A DNA stretch of 39,190 nucleotides from Terriglobales bacterium (GTDB lineage: Bacteria > Acidobacteriota > Terriglobia > Terriglobales > Acidobacteriaceae), in NCBI GenBank assembly GCA_035764005.1, contig DASTZZ010000009.1, positions 1-39,190 of the forward strand, in the 5' to 3' direction. The notes beneath the pieces were generated by a model, which was given only the letters and a program-made list of their open reading frames with translations, had not been told where the DNA came from and searched no databases. This document shows positions 7,417 through 16,149 of this stretch, piece by piece. Made by a program: the position numbers and the translations under genes. Every line of letters begins with the position of its first letter. The stretch's first letter is position 1.

Positions 7417-8571
7417 TCAAATGGCTGCCAGAGCCTGATCCAGGTCGGCAATGATGTCATCAATGTCTTCGATGCCGACGGAGATGCGCACCATGCCGTC
7501 TGTGAGTCCGATCGCGGCGCGACCCTGCTCACCTAACGCTGCGTGGGTCATGGTGGCGGGATGAGAAATCAAGGTTTCCACTCCTCCGAGCGACTCTCCG
7601 AGAGAGCAGACACGTACTTTGCGCAGCATTTTCTGTGCATTGTCGAAGGAACCGGTTTCGAAGGTGATCATCGAGCCAAAGCCGGACATTTGTTTCTTGG
7701 CGAGCTCGTGCTGAGGATGATCCGAAAGTCCGGGATAGAAGACCTTCTTCACTTTCTTGTGCCGATTCAGGAAATCGGCTACTCGTCTTCCATTCCTGTC
7801 ATGCTGTTCCATGCGGACGGCGAGAGTCTTAACGCCTCGCAGCACGAGCCAGCACTCGAATGGTGAAAGAATTCCTCCAGTGCACTTCTGCACGAATGCA
7901 AAGGTCTCTTTGTGCTTTGGCTTAGTGCAGACGAGCACTCCTCCGAGACCATCGCTGTGGCCATTTAGGAACTTCGTCGTCGAATGCATGACAATATCGG
8001 CGCCTAGCGCGATCGGCTTTTGGAAATACGGCGACATGAAGGTGTTGTCCACGGAAAGCTCCGCTCCATGAGCGTGTGCAACCTTCGCCACAGCCGCGAT
8101 ATCGGTTACTGTCATCAGCGGATTTGTGGGCGTCTCAATGTGTACGAGTTTCGTATTGGGACGGAGTGCCTGCCCGACGGCTTTGGCTTGCGAGGTATCG
8201 ACGTATGTGAATTCCAGTCCGTAATTGACCAGCACTTGATTGAACAGTCGAGGCACACCGCCGTAAACGTTCGAGCCGCATACGATGTGATCCCCGGACT
8301 TCATCATCGTCAGCATGGCCGTGATCGCCGCCATGCCGCTGGCGAAGACGTGCGCCGAGGCTCCTCCTTCAAGGGCGGCCAAGTTCTCTTCAAGACGCGT
8401 GCGCGTTGGATTCGAGACGCGGGCATATTCGTATCCCTTGTTTTTGCCGATTTCCTCTTGAACGTAGGTGGAAGTAGCGAATATGGGAACGGTGACAGCG
8501 CCGGTTGATGGATCGGGCTCCTGTCCGACGTGGATGGCGCGAGTGGCAAAACCGGGATTTGCTTTCGTCAT
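7417..8571 (-). CDS. Cys/Met metabolism PLP enzyme (cystathionine gamma-lyase/gamma-synthase)
   Basis: Fold-type I PLP enzyme that cleaves cystathionine to cysteine (lyase) or makes it from an O-acyl-homoserine (synthase). Visible features are YEYARVSNPTRTRLEENLAALEGG near the N-terminus, the cofactor-stacking segment NVYGGVPRLF, the aspartate in SVDNTF, and the PLP lysine in MHSTTKFLNGHSD (about residue 200). Start taken at 8571, giving MTKANPGFATRAIHVG, a typical family N-terminus; the longer reading from 8652 passes through a repeat. The co-oriented upstream neighbour is a cysteine synthase/cystathionine beta-synthase type enzyme, which favours the gamma-lyase role in homocysteine-to-cysteine conversion. 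Sequence alone does not separate lyase from synthase. Confidence 0.9.
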   Translation of the reverse strand: MTKANPGFATRAIHVGQEPDPSTGAVTVPIFATSTYVQEEIGKNKGYEYARVSNPTRTRLEENLAALEGGASAHVFASGMAAITAMLTMMKSGDHIVCGSNVYGGVPRLFNQVLVNYGLEFTYVDTSQAKAVGQALRPNTKLVHIETPTNPLMTVTDIAAVAKVAHAHGAELSVDNTFMSPYFQKPIALGADIVMHSTTKFLNGHSDGLGGVLVCTKPKHKETFAFVQKCTGGILSPFECWLVLRGVKTLAVRMEQHDRNGRRVADFLNRHKKVKKVFYPGLSDHPQHELAKKQMSGFGSMITFETGSFDNAQKMLRKVRVCSLGESLGGVETLISHPATMTHAALGEQGRAAIGLTDGMVRISVGIEDIDDIIADLDQALAAI

Positions 8572-8612
8572 TACATCGAGGATAGCAGTTTGGAATCGGG
8601 TGGTTGTTGAAG

Positions 8613-8683
8613 TCAGAACCGCCCGCAGTAGCGGGTGGGTGAGGACAGGCATACACCCATCTGCTACCGCAGACGGTACTGAC
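8613..8683. repeat. REP-like inverted pair, copy A
   Basis: Left unit CAGAACCGCCCGCAGTAGCG ending GGTGGGT, then a short spacer and an inverted, more diverged unit beginning ACCCATCTGCTACCGCAGAC and ending GGTACTGA. The same type of pair occurs at 24713-24842. It sits between two co-oriented PLP-enzyme genes. Confidence 0.7.
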
Positions 8684-8706
8684 TCTGACCCGGTGACCCC
8701 GCTTAG

Positions 8707-9654
8707 CTAGCTTCCGCCCTCGAAGATGTTCTTGGAGAGATATCGCTCGGCGGCATCCGGTATGACGGTCACAACGCGTTTACCGCCACCCAGGCGCTTC
8801 GCGATCTGCATTGCCGCAAAGACGTTTGCTCCAGCACTGGAACCACCCAGCACGCCTTCTTGACGCGCCAACTCGCGGACAGTTCGAAAGGCGTCCTCGT
8901 CGGACACCATGATGATTTCGTCGCAGTACTCACGCTTGAACGTTTTCGGAACGAAGCTTACGCCGATGCCTTCGACCTTGTGCTGGCCCGGCCGACCGCC
9001 TTGTAACACTGAGCCTTGAGTTTCTACCGCAACGGTGAGGATTTTCGGGTTCTTCTGCTTCAGGAACCGCGCTACGCCGGAAAACGTTCCGCCGGTGCCG
9101 ACACCGATCGCGACAGCATCGACGCGGCCCTGCATCTGCTCATAAATTTCCTGCGCTGTGGTTTCGTAATGGAACTCAGGATTGGCGGGATTTTCAAACT
9201 GCAGTGCTACGAAGGAATTGGGAATTCCGGTTGCGATCTCACGAGCTTTGGTGATCGCCCCTTGCATGCCTTCAGCGTCAGGAGTACGGATGACTTCGGC
9301 TCCCAGCGCTCCCATGACTTTGACTTTTTCTTCCGAGAACCGTTCTGGGACTACGACGATGACGCGATAGCCTTTATTGACTCCAATGAGCGATAGCCCA
9401 ATGCCTGTGTTTCCCGCAGTGGCTTCGATAATGGTGCTGCCCTTGCGCAGTTTGCCTTCACGTTCAGCACGGCTGATCATGCCGATGGCCGCTCGATCTT
9501 TTACGCTGCCGCCCGGATTCAGATATTCAAGTTTGGCGTAGATTTCGGCGCTGCCGGTGGGGGCGATGCGCCGAAGATGCAGCATGGGAGTTTCGCCAAC
9601 GAGCTCTGTAATGTCTTCGGCGACGCGCAGATGGAGGGCCTCAGTGGTGCTCAT
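8707..9654 (-). CDS. Cysteine synthase / cystathionine beta-synthase family enzyme
   Basis: Fold-type II PLP enzyme of 315 residues. The PLP lysine is K52 in NPGGSVKDRAA. The substrate loop is TAGNTGIG, the phosphate-binding loop GVGTGGTFSG, and the C-terminal serine motif GGSSAGAN. Two features lean away from classical CysK: KVEGIG, where CysK usually has KIQGIG, and GSVLQGG after VETQ. Both resemble bacterial cystathionine beta-synthase (MccA type), which condenses O-acetylserine or serine with homocysteine. With the downstream gamma-lyase-like gene this suggests reverse transsulfuration. No CBS regulatory domain follows. If it is CysK instead, the reaction is O-acetylserine plus sulfide to cysteine. 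Confidence 0.88.
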   Translation of the reverse strand: MSTTEALHLRVAEDITELVGETPMLHLRRIAPTGSAEIYAKLEYLNPGGSVKDRAAIGMISRAEREGKLRKGSTIIEATAGNTGIGLSLIGVNKGYRVIVVVPERFSEEKVKVMGALGAEVIRTPDAEGMQGAITKAREIATGIPNSFVALQFENPANPEFHYETTAQEIYEQMQGRVDAVAIGVGTGGTFSGVARFLKQKNPKILTVAVETQGSVLQGGRPGQHKVEGIGVSFVPKTFKREYCDEIIMVSDEDAFRTVRELARQEGVLGGSSAGANVFAAMQIAKRLGGGKRVVTVIPDAAERYLSKNIFEGGS

Positions 9655-9678
9655 CCGGATTCCATCTTAGCGCATTGA

Positions 9679-9887
9679 GATCGGGTCATCGGGTGAAGTA
9701 AAACCTGACGCGGATGCCGGGACGCGCACTACGCTGAATCTGCACGTCATTCTGAGAAATTCACCAGCCAAGCGTTTGGAAGAAATCCGTTCCTATTTTT
9801 CAGCGCGATCCCCGTCCCATCCGCGAAATCCGCGTCAGGTTTTTGTCGTTGCCTTGGTTTTCACCTCACCCGATGGCCCGATCACCT
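9679..9887. repeat. Composite inverted repeat (ATCGGGTCATCGGGTGA / AACCTGACGCGGAT)
   Basis: Two nested pairs of arms are visible. AACCTGACGCGGAT (about 9703) pairs with ATCCGCGTCAGGTT (about 9829). ATCGGGTCATCGGGTGA (about 9680) pairs, with one mismatch, with TCACCCGATGGCCCGAT (about 9866), and GATGGCCCGAT is repeated directly afterwards. It fills the gap between two minus-strand genes and codes for nothing. Confidence 0.75.
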
Positions 9888-9897
9888 GATGGCCCGA

Positions 9898-11121
9898 TTA
9901 TTTTGAGGCGCGCTGCTGCGGATTCGCATAGTAGCCAGCGCGTGTGCGGACCTGCAGGCGTCCATAGCCAGGAGCGTGGGCGTCCACTTTTACCTGGCGG
10001 AAGCCGCCTTGCTCCTGGGGACGGGTTGGGCGGTAGTAAATCGAGTACTGGCTGCGAATGTCGCGCGCGACAGCGCGGGCGATCTGATCGACTTCACCCA
10101 GGTCTTTCGGGAAGAAGGCCACGCCGCCCGTATTGACTGCCAAGGACTCCAATGCACGTTTCGCGCGCTTCTCGTGCTCTCCTCCGAGAATACCTATCGT
10201 GTAGATCATCGGACCGTTGTCGTCCTGCACCCTGCGAACAGCTTGCTCCAGCGTATCTGTGCTGGCGTTGTCTTCTCCGTCGGTGACAACGAGCAGGACT
10301 TTCTTTTCCCGGCGCCCTTTTTTCGCGAGGTAGTCGGCCGAGGCGACGACGGCGTCGTAGAGAGCGGTTCCACCTCGGGAATCGATCTGTTGCAAGCCTT
10401 CCTGCATCTTCGAGATATCACTCGTCAAATCGGTGTCGATGATGGCTTCGTCACTGAAGTTCACGACGAAGACCTCGTCGTTCGGATTGCTCGCCTTCAC
10501 CAGATCAAGAGCGGCTGTATTCACTGCCTGTCGCTTATCGCGCATCGAGCCGGAATTATCAACCAGGATGCCGATCGAAACCGGCACATCCTCTTTGCTG
10601 AAATTCGTGATTACCTGCGGCTGCCCGTCTTCATAGACTGTAAAGTCATTCTTGTTCAGATTCGTGACCAGACGAGAATGCTGATCGACAACCGTGGCAT
10701 GCAGCACGACTTCCTGCGACAACGCATGGAAGACGTAGCGATCACCGCTCTTGTTCGGCGTCTCGGCCGGAGCTTGGACCGTGGTTGTATTTCCGCCTAC
10801 ATTCGGCGGCGGAGTGGCAGGAACCGACGCGACGGACTCAGAATTCGTCTGGGGCAGAGTCTTGCCGGACTGGTCTTCGAGCGGAATGCCGGCAGCGTCG
10901 ACGAGGATGTTATCCGTGCCCTCGCGATGGATTCCATTGGGCAACGCCCCATGGGCCTGAGTTTGCTGCGCTGGCTGTCCCTGCGCGGCCGATTGCTGGG
11001 CTGACGGTCGCGCAGGCTGGGCCTGCTGAGCAACCACGAAACTTGCGCAGAAAATGAATAGGAAGAAGGCCGCCAGGCTGGGCCACTCATTCCGTTGGAG
11101 CGTAATATCCAGTCTTTGCAT
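9898..11121 (-). CDS. Secreted VWA-domain protein (VWFA-related, acidobacterial type)
   Basis: Exported protein with a von Willebrand factor A domain. A hydrophobic signal segment (AAFFLFIFCASFVVAQ) is followed by a long Gln/Pro/Ala-rich linker and then a beta domain, FTVYEDGQPQVITNFS. The MIDAS metal site is complete: DNSGSM, the threonine in GGTALYDAV, and TDGEDN. The C-terminal part, QYSIYYRP...GFRQVKVDAHAPG...RTRAGYYA, is the typical end of the VWFA-related family described mainly in Acidobacteria. Start placed at 11121 so that the signal peptide is near the N-terminus; a reading from 11223 would overlap the upstream gene by 137 bases. It is translationally linked to the preceding VWA gene. 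Role unknown; likely protein binding in the envelope. Confidence 0.88.
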   Translation of the reverse strand: MQRLDITLQRNEWPSLAAFFLFIFCASFVVAQQAQPARPSAQQSAAQGQPAQQTQAHGALPNGIHREGTDNILVDAAGIPLEDQSGKTLPQTNSESVASVPATPPPNVGGNTTTVQAPAETPNKSGDRYVFHALSQEVVLHATVVDQHSRLVTNLNKNDFTVYEDGQPQVITNFSKEDVPVSIGILVDNSGSMRDKRQAVNTAALDLVKASNPNDEVFVVNFSDEAIIDTDLTSDISKMQEGLQQIDSRGGTALYDAVVASADYLAKKGRREKKVLLVVTDGEDNASTDTLEQAVRRVQDDNGPMIYTIGILGGEHEKRAKRALESLAVNTGGVAFFPKDLGEVDQIARAVARDIRSQYSIYYRPTRPQEQGGFRQVKVDAHAPGYGRLQVRTRAGYYANPQQRASK

Positions 11122-12235
11122 GTACAGTGAGCGGAGGCAAGCCCTTAGGTGGCACCAGCTTGACTTTGATCTTCCGCCATTTGCCATCCCGAGCTGCATT
11201 GGTTGGACGATATCCGAGCACATATTGGTTGCGCAGCTCTACTCCAATCTTTGTAGCCACATCTGCCAGCTCATTCGGATCATCCACGCGGAACATTCGT
11301 CCGCCTGTGACATCCGAAATCTCATTTAGCAGATACGGCCCATAGCGTTCTTCGGAAGTGGCAGGACTATTATCGAACAATCCGATGGAATAAATCTCGA
11401 CATCCGCTTCTTTTACCAGCGATTTGATCTCGGAATCGGTATACCGGCTGCGATTGTCGCCGCCGTCAGAGATGATAAGGAGCGCCTTCTTCTCATGGTG
11501 CGCCTGCTTCATCTTCTTGATTCCCATGTAGATGGCGTCGAGAAGAGCGGTGCGTCCCTTAGCATTTGCAAACACCAAACGGCTCTGAATGTCTTCAATT
11601 GAGTTCGTAAAATCGCAGATTAATTCCGGCTTATCGCTGAAACCGATCATGAAGAACTCGTCGTCCGGGTTGGCAGTCTTGAAGAACTCGATTACGGCCT
11701 GCTTGCTCTTATCGATCTTGTTCCCCATGCTGCCACTGAGATCGAAGATCACGCCGAGCGATAGAGGAGCGTCTTCACTGGAGAATGTGCGAATCTGCTG
11801 ACCCTGGCTGCCTTCCTGGACGGCGAAATTTTCGCGTTCGAGGCCAGTTACCAGTCGATTCATCGGATCAGTCACTGTTACAGGAACCAGCACCAGAGTA
11901 GTGTCTACCCGGAGTGGCCGCGAGGCTGTTTTGAGTCCGACTGATGGCGTACTGACATCAGTCGAAGCTACGGCGCTGCCCGGAGCGGCCGCTGGGCCTG
12001 CCGCCGCTGGAGCTGGAGAAGGTGACCCCATACCACGTGGCGTTATGTGCACGTCGGTGATATCACCGGTTTGAGCCCAGGCGGTACAGTTCCAAATTAG
12101 GATTAACAGCGCGACCGCCGCAATCGAGCTGAAAATTTTTGACGAGGGTGTGAATGAGGCAAAACTCGGGCCATGCGCTGCGAATCGAGGGCCGGTAAGG
12201 GAAACAGAGACGGAAGGCCCGTTAATCCCGGGCAT
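11087..12235 (-). CDS. Secreted VWA-domain protein (VWFA-related), first of a tandem pair
   Basis: 382 residues. An N-terminal hydrophobic export segment (IAAVALLILIWNCTAWA) precedes an Ala/Pro/Ser-rich linker. The domain opens with LVPVTVTDPMNRLVTGL, followed by FAVQEGSQGQQIRTF. MIDAS residues are DLSGSM, the Thr in GRTALLDAI, and SDGGDN. It ends QYVLGYRPTN...VHAKTGYYAPTE, the same architecture as the downstream gene, so the two are paralogues from an old duplication. Its 3' end overlaps the chosen start of the downstream gene by 35 bases, consistent with an operon. Metal-dependent protein binding is expected from the family; the ligand is unknown. Confidence 0.88.
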   Translation of the reverse strand: MPGINGPSVSVSLTGPRFAAHGPSFASFTPSSKIFSSIAAVALLILIWNCTAWAQTGDITDVHITPRGMGSPSPAPAAAGPAAAPGSAVASTDVSTPSVGLKTASRPLRVDTTLVLVPVTVTDPMNRLVTGLERENFAVQEGSQGQQIRTFSSEDAPLSLGVIFDLSGSMGNKIDKSKQAVIEFFKTANPDDEFFMIGFSDKPELICDFTNSIEDIQSRLVFANAKGRTALLDAIYMGIKKMKQAHHEKKALLIISDGGDNRSRYTDSEIKSLVKEADVEIYSIGLFDNSPATSEERYGPYLLNEISDVTGGRMFRVDDPNELADVATKIGVELRNQYVLGYRPTNAARDGKWRKIKVKLVPPKGLPPLTVHAKTGYYAPTE

Positions 12236-12452
12236 ATGTAAACCCCTATTGTTTTGCCGATACTACCATAGGCTCAAAATCGAATTGTCTATGGTTTGTA
12301 AGCTGCTGCATATACTCAGATGTGACAGGGTAGAGGCTTGGTTATCCGGCAACAATGCGCCGATCCTTGCCACAGCGGCCAGGAAAGGGCTGCTAAAATT
12401 CACCCACTCCTTACAGACGGGCTCGCCCCGTTGAGGTCACCTGACCGCTCTC

Positions 12453-13757
12453 ATGGCTGAGATATTTCCTTTACCCGCGCTCCGCTACAACCCCGAGAAG
12501 GTGAATTTGGCCGACGTTGTTACGCAACCCTACGACAAAATCACGCCGGAAATGCAGGAGCGCTACTACCGCGCTAGCGACTATAACCTGGTGCGGATCA
12601 TTCTCGGGCGACCGGAAACTGAGGAAACGGCTGACCATAATCGTTACACGCAAGCGGCAAATTACCTGAGAACGTGGCAAAAAGACAGCGTTTTCCGGCA
12701 GGATCCACCGTCAATCTACGCGTATTCCCAGCATTTTGCCGTTCCCGGAACCCTGCAGAAGGTTGAAAGGCGGAGTTTTGTCGCTGCAGGGAAGCTGTAC
12801 GATTACGCAGAAAAGGTCGTTTATCGCCACGAACAGACTTTATCTAAGCCTAAAAGTGACCGCCTGAACCTGCTGCGGGCCACGCACGCGCATTTCGGGC
12901 AGATTTTCATGCTGTACAGCGACCCCGCCCGGACCATCGATTCTCTTTTGTTCGGCGAGCAACACGAGTGGCAGGAAGTGACGGACGAATATGGCGTCCT
13001 CCACCGCATCCGCCGGGTAGACGATCCAGCTATTCTGAACATCGTCGCCACTGAAATGGCCGATCGCAAGTTGATCATTGCAGATGGTCATCATCGCTAT
13101 GAGACCGCATTGAACTTCAAAAAGGAACTGGGTGCAAACGACTGTCGTTGCCTCAGGAACAATTCCGACAAAGCGATGATGACGTTCGTGAATATGGACT
13201 CTCCCGGGCTAGTGATCCTTCCGACGCATCGCGTCATCTTCGGATTACGCGGATTCAACATGGCATCGTTTGTCGAATCGGCGCGAAGGTTTTATGAAGT
13301 GAGCGACATCGGACTGGTTAGCGCGCAAGAAGCGGTAAGCAAATTAGCGGAAGCAGGGAAGGCGGAAATCGGTTTTGTTGCTACTACACGGACTGGAAGC
13401 TTTCTGTTGCGGGCGCAAACGCAGAGCTTTGAGAAAATTCCATCAGAGTTTTCCGCGCGACAACGGCGGCTCGACGTTGTTCACCTGCATTCTCTATTGC
13501 TGGAACAAGTTCTGGGCATTACTCGCCAGCAGATTACCGAACAACATCACGTTCGATATCTGCGGAGCGCTGAAGAGACATTGCACTCAGTTCAGGCCGA
13601 TTCGGATGTGAATGTGGCATTCCTGATGAATCCAGTATCCATCGAGCAGGTGCGGGAAATTGCGTTTGCAGGCGAGGTTCTCCCGCAAAAATCTACCGAC
13701 TTTTATCCGAAACTGTTGAGTGGGTTGACGATTTTTTCGTTGAAAGGGAATACGTAG
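12453..13757 (+). CDS. DUF1015 family protein
   Basis: 434 residues matching the DUF1015 family over the full length. The N-terminus has FPLPALRYN followed by VVTQPYDKITPEMQERYY, and the middle carries the signature IIADGHHRYETAL. The HHR motif is reminiscent of the active site of ParB/Srx-like nucleotide-dependent serine kinases, so a kinase-like role in serine metabolism has been suggested for relatives, but I cannot show this here. It appears soluble and cytoplasmic, with no signal peptide. It starts 217 bases from a divergent VWA gene and stands 99 bases before the amidase cassette, so it may be a separate unit. GAGGT lies about 15 bases upstream of the ATG. Confidence 0.88.
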   Translation: MAEIFPLPALRYNPEKVNLADVVTQPYDKITPEMQERYYRASDYNLVRIILGRPETEETADHNRYTQAANYLRTWQKDSVFRQDPPSIYAYSQHFAVPGTLQKVERRSFVAAGKLYDYAEKVVYRHEQTLSKPKSDRLNLLRATHAHFGQIFMLYSDPARTIDSLLFGEQHEWQEVTDEYGVLHRIRRVDDPAILNIVATEMADRKLIIADGHHRYETALNFKKELGANDCRCLRNNSDKAMMTFVNMDSPGLVILPTHRVIFGLRGFNMASFVESARRFYEVSDIGLVSAQEAVSKLAEAGKAEIGFVATTRTGSFLLRAQTQSFEKIPSEFSARQRRLDVVHLHSLLLEQVLGITRQQITEQHHVRYLRSAEETLHSVQADSDVNVAFLMNPVSIEQVREIAFAGEVLPQKSTDFYPKLLSGLTIFSLKGNT

Positions 13758-13856
13758 GCTACCCGCAGGCGATGGCGGATCCCTGATTGTGACAAGAAGT
13801 AGTTTCTTGCGCGCTTTACGCTACACGAATCGGTCAGTCCTATAGTTGGTTTCATT

Positions 13857-14654
13857 TTGGTACGATTGCAATTATTTTTGGCGGCGTTGTTAATCTGCTC
13901 TTTGCAGCTGTCACCGGCTGCGAATAGTGCAGGATCGAGATCCTCAATCCAACTTCAGCCGCCGGCAGCTCCTCCTTCGGCTCCCGACCTGACAGGTCAA
14001 AGTGCCCTGCCACCGGATGCACCGCCCAAGGCTCCTGTACATCCGCCGGAGCAAACGCGCCGCCCTTCTCCGCCAGAGTTTTCCGTCATGATTGATCCCG
14101 CTCACGGGGGAAACGATGCCGGAGCGCGCATTGCGGCCAATCGGCTGGAGAAGGATTTGACCCTGGTCTTGGCGAAAAAGCTCCGTCAAGAGCTTCAGAT
14201 GAGACACATCGCTGTAACACTTCTGCGCGACAACGATGCCGATCCAACCTTTGATCAACGTGCCGCAGCGGTGAATTTGGCCAGGCCCTCGGTTTTTATC
14301 ACGCTACATGCCGAGCCTGGATCCATCATTCGGATTTATACGGCAGCCTCGAACCAGATTTCGGGCTCAGGTCGCGATCGCAGTGGTTTTCTCCCATGGC
14401 AAGAGGCGCAGGCTGCGTTTCAAAATGAAAGCCAAACTCTGGCAATAACAGCCGCGTCCGCCATTGAGAAGCGCGAACTGGGTGCGGTAATACAACCCTC
14501 ATTTGTTGAACCGCTGCCCTCGATTGCAGCTCCCGCGATAGCGGTGGAGGTGCCTGCCGACAAGAAAGGTTTCAAGATCTCTCCTGATCTGGTCGCCGGC
14601 GCATTGGCTGACGCCATTGCGATTCGGAAAATCGGTGCGGGAGTCAGACCATGA
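13857..14654 (+). CDS. N-acetylmuramoyl-L-alanine amidase (Amidase_3, AmiC-like)
   Basis: Zinc amidase that cuts the bond between MurNAc and the stem peptide in the periplasm. A signal-like N-terminus (about residues 1-25) is followed by a Pro-rich linker and the catalytic domain from about residue 75. The zinc ligands are His83 (DPAHGG), Glu98 (NRLEKDL) and His151 (TLHAEPG). The catalytic Glu231 sits in AVEVP. The usual histidine context SxHxN is changed to TLHAE, so the substrate groove differs from AmiC. The start is TTG at 13857; another TTG occurs three codons later and no ATG precedes the hydrophobic segment. Its stop overlaps the next start by 4 bases (ATGA). Confidence 0.85.
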   Translation: MVRLQLFLAALLICSLQLSPAANSAGSRSSIQLQPPAAPPSAPDLTGQSALPPDAPPKAPVHPPEQTRRPSPPEFSVMIDPAHGGNDAGARIAANRLEKDLTLVLAKKLRQELQMRHIAVTLLRDNDADPTFDQRAAAVNLARPSVFITLHAEPGSIIRIYTAASNQISGSGRDRSGFLPWQEAQAAFQNESQTLAITAASAIEKRELGAVIQPSFVEPLPSIAAPAIAVEVPADKKGFKISPDLVAGALADAIAIRKIGAGVRP

Positions 14655-15241
14655 TTCCCCGCAACGTACAGATCACGCTCGTACTGCTGTTCCTGCTGGT
14701 GCTTGTATCTGGCGTTTACATTGTGCATTTGCGACGAGGTACGCAGGACAATTTTCGTGCTGCGGCCGAGGATCAGGCCGTAGCGCCGCCGGAGAGCGGC
14801 ACACGACAATCTGTCAGACTGACTGTTGCCTACGACGACGACGGCGTTTTTCGCGCCCGGCAAATCAACGGCGTCCTTCCCGCCGAGCCGGAGGCGCGCG
14901 CTAGAGCAATTCTGCAGCTCCTGATTGGACAATATGTAAGCCGTCCATCGCCTCATCCTCTTGCTCCGGCTTCGGCAGTTAAGACGGTGTTTCTCGTCAA
15001 TGACAAACTCGCGGTCCTGAATCTGAACGAGCAATTTGTGGACGACCATCGCTCAGGAGTGATGGTGGAGGACTTCACGCTATTGTCGCTGATCGATACC
15101 CTGGCATCCAATTTTCCCCATTTGGAACAGGTAAAGTTTCTGGTCGACGGCAAAGAGCGCGAGACGCTCGCCGGCCATGCTGACCTGAAAACGATCTATA
15201 ACACAGCTGCGGTGCACAGGCTGGTCGAGCAACTGCAATGA
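14651..15241 (+). CDS. GerMN-domain protein, membrane anchored
   Basis: 196 residues with one N-terminal transmembrane segment (about residues 8-27) and an extracytoplasmic GerMN domain. Family-like features are ARAILQLLIG, VKTVFLVNDKLAVLNLNEQFV and the C-terminal LIDTLASNFPHLEQVKFLVDGKE. GerM in Bacillus affects cortex or peptidoglycan synthesis during sporulation, and GerMN domains elsewhere go with cell-wall hydrolases. Here the gene is wedged between an amidase and glutamate racemase with 4-base overlaps on both sides, supporting a role in controlling peptidoglycan remodelling. Catalytic activity is not expected. Confidence 0.85.
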   Translation: MIPRNVQITLVLLFLLVLVSGVYIVHLRRGTQDNFRAAAEDQAVAPPESGTRQSVRLTVAYDDDGVFRARQINGVLPAEPEARARAILQLLIGQYVSRPSPHPLAPASAVKTVFLVNDKLAVLNLNEQFVDDHRSGVMVEDFTLLSLIDTLASNFPHLEQVKFLVDGKERETLAGHADLKTIYNTAAVHRLVEQLQ

Positions 15242-16035
15242 AGATCGGTGTATTCGATTCTGGGTTCGGTGGGCTTACCGTTCTTAGAGAACTGCTCACG
15301 GCCATACCGCAGGCCGACTATCTCTATTTGGGCGACACGGCACGACTACCGTATGGTTCAAAGTCAGCAGCAACGGTGGCGCGTTATGCGGTTTCGAGCG
15401 TCGAATTTCTCGTGCAGCAGGGAGCCGAGTACGTTGTGATCGCCTGCAATACGGCGAGCGCCCTCGCAATGGACAGCATTCGAGCGGCAATGAAAACTGA
15501 GGTCCTCGGAGTGATTGCTCCCGGAGCGAGGGCTGCTTCTGCAATCACACGAAAAAAGAACGTCTACGTAATCGGGACTGCAGCCACAGTTTCAAGCCAT
15601 GCGTATCAGCGAGAACTGCAGAAATTGGGAATTTCTGCGATTGAGAAGGCCTGCCCGCTCTTCGTTCCGCTGGTTGAAGAAGGATGGATTGATCATCCGG
15701 TAACGGAGCAGGTCGCGCACATTTATCTACGGGAACTGGAGGCTGAAGAGCGCGGCCGAAACAGTTCAGCCGATGTACTGGTGCTCGGCTGCACGCATTA
15801 TCCGCTGTTAAAGCCGCTTCTTCATCGCCTCCTTCCGGAACGATTGCAACTGGTCGACTCGGCGCAAGCTACCGCGCACGATGCGGCTGCGGCTTTGGGG
15901 ATTAGAGTAGGCTCGTCGGGCAGTCCTGTTGTGCAATTTTTCGCCACCGATTCCGTCGAGAAATTCCAGACTCTCGGCACTCGATTCCTGCAACGGGAAA
16001 TCGAACGCGTGACATTGATCTCCCTGCCTGAGTGA
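15238..16035 (+). CDS. murI: Glutamate racemase
   Basis: Converts L-glutamate to D-glutamate for peptidoglycan stem peptides; cytoplasmic. 265 residues, normal length. Start IGVFDSGFGGLTVLREL with the conserved Asp-Ser pair, then YLGDTARLPYG. The two catalytic cysteines are Cys70 (ACNTAS) and Cys185 (GCTHYPLL). It is the last gene of a three-gene cassette and its ATG overlaps the stop of the GerMN gene. A 114-base gap follows before the dehydrogenase. Confidence 0.96.
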   Translation: MKIGVFDSGFGGLTVLRELLTAIPQADYLYLGDTARLPYGSKSAATVARYAVSSVEFLVQQGAEYVVIACNTASALAMDSIRAAMKTEVLGVIAPGARAASAITRKKNVYVIGTAATVSSHAYQRELQKLGISAIEKACPLFVPLVEEGWIDHPVTEQVAHIYLRELEAEERGRNSSADVLVLGCTHYPLLKPLLHRLLPERLQLVDSAQATAHDAAAALGIRVGSSGSPVVQFFATDSVEKFQTLGTRFLQREIERVTLISLPE

Positions 16036-16149
16036 CATCATCTGGAGCATCTCGGAGCGACGCTTCTTACGCATCGAACGTGGCGCAAAGGCCTTATGAG
16101 TTTGATTTGCTAAACTCGACGGTTTGCCTGTCAGGAAGAGGATTCCCAT

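Noticed and set aside
9976-11004. 342-residue plus-strand frame over a VWA gene
   Set aside because: Shadow of the minus-strand VWA gene, which has a signal segment and complete metal site.
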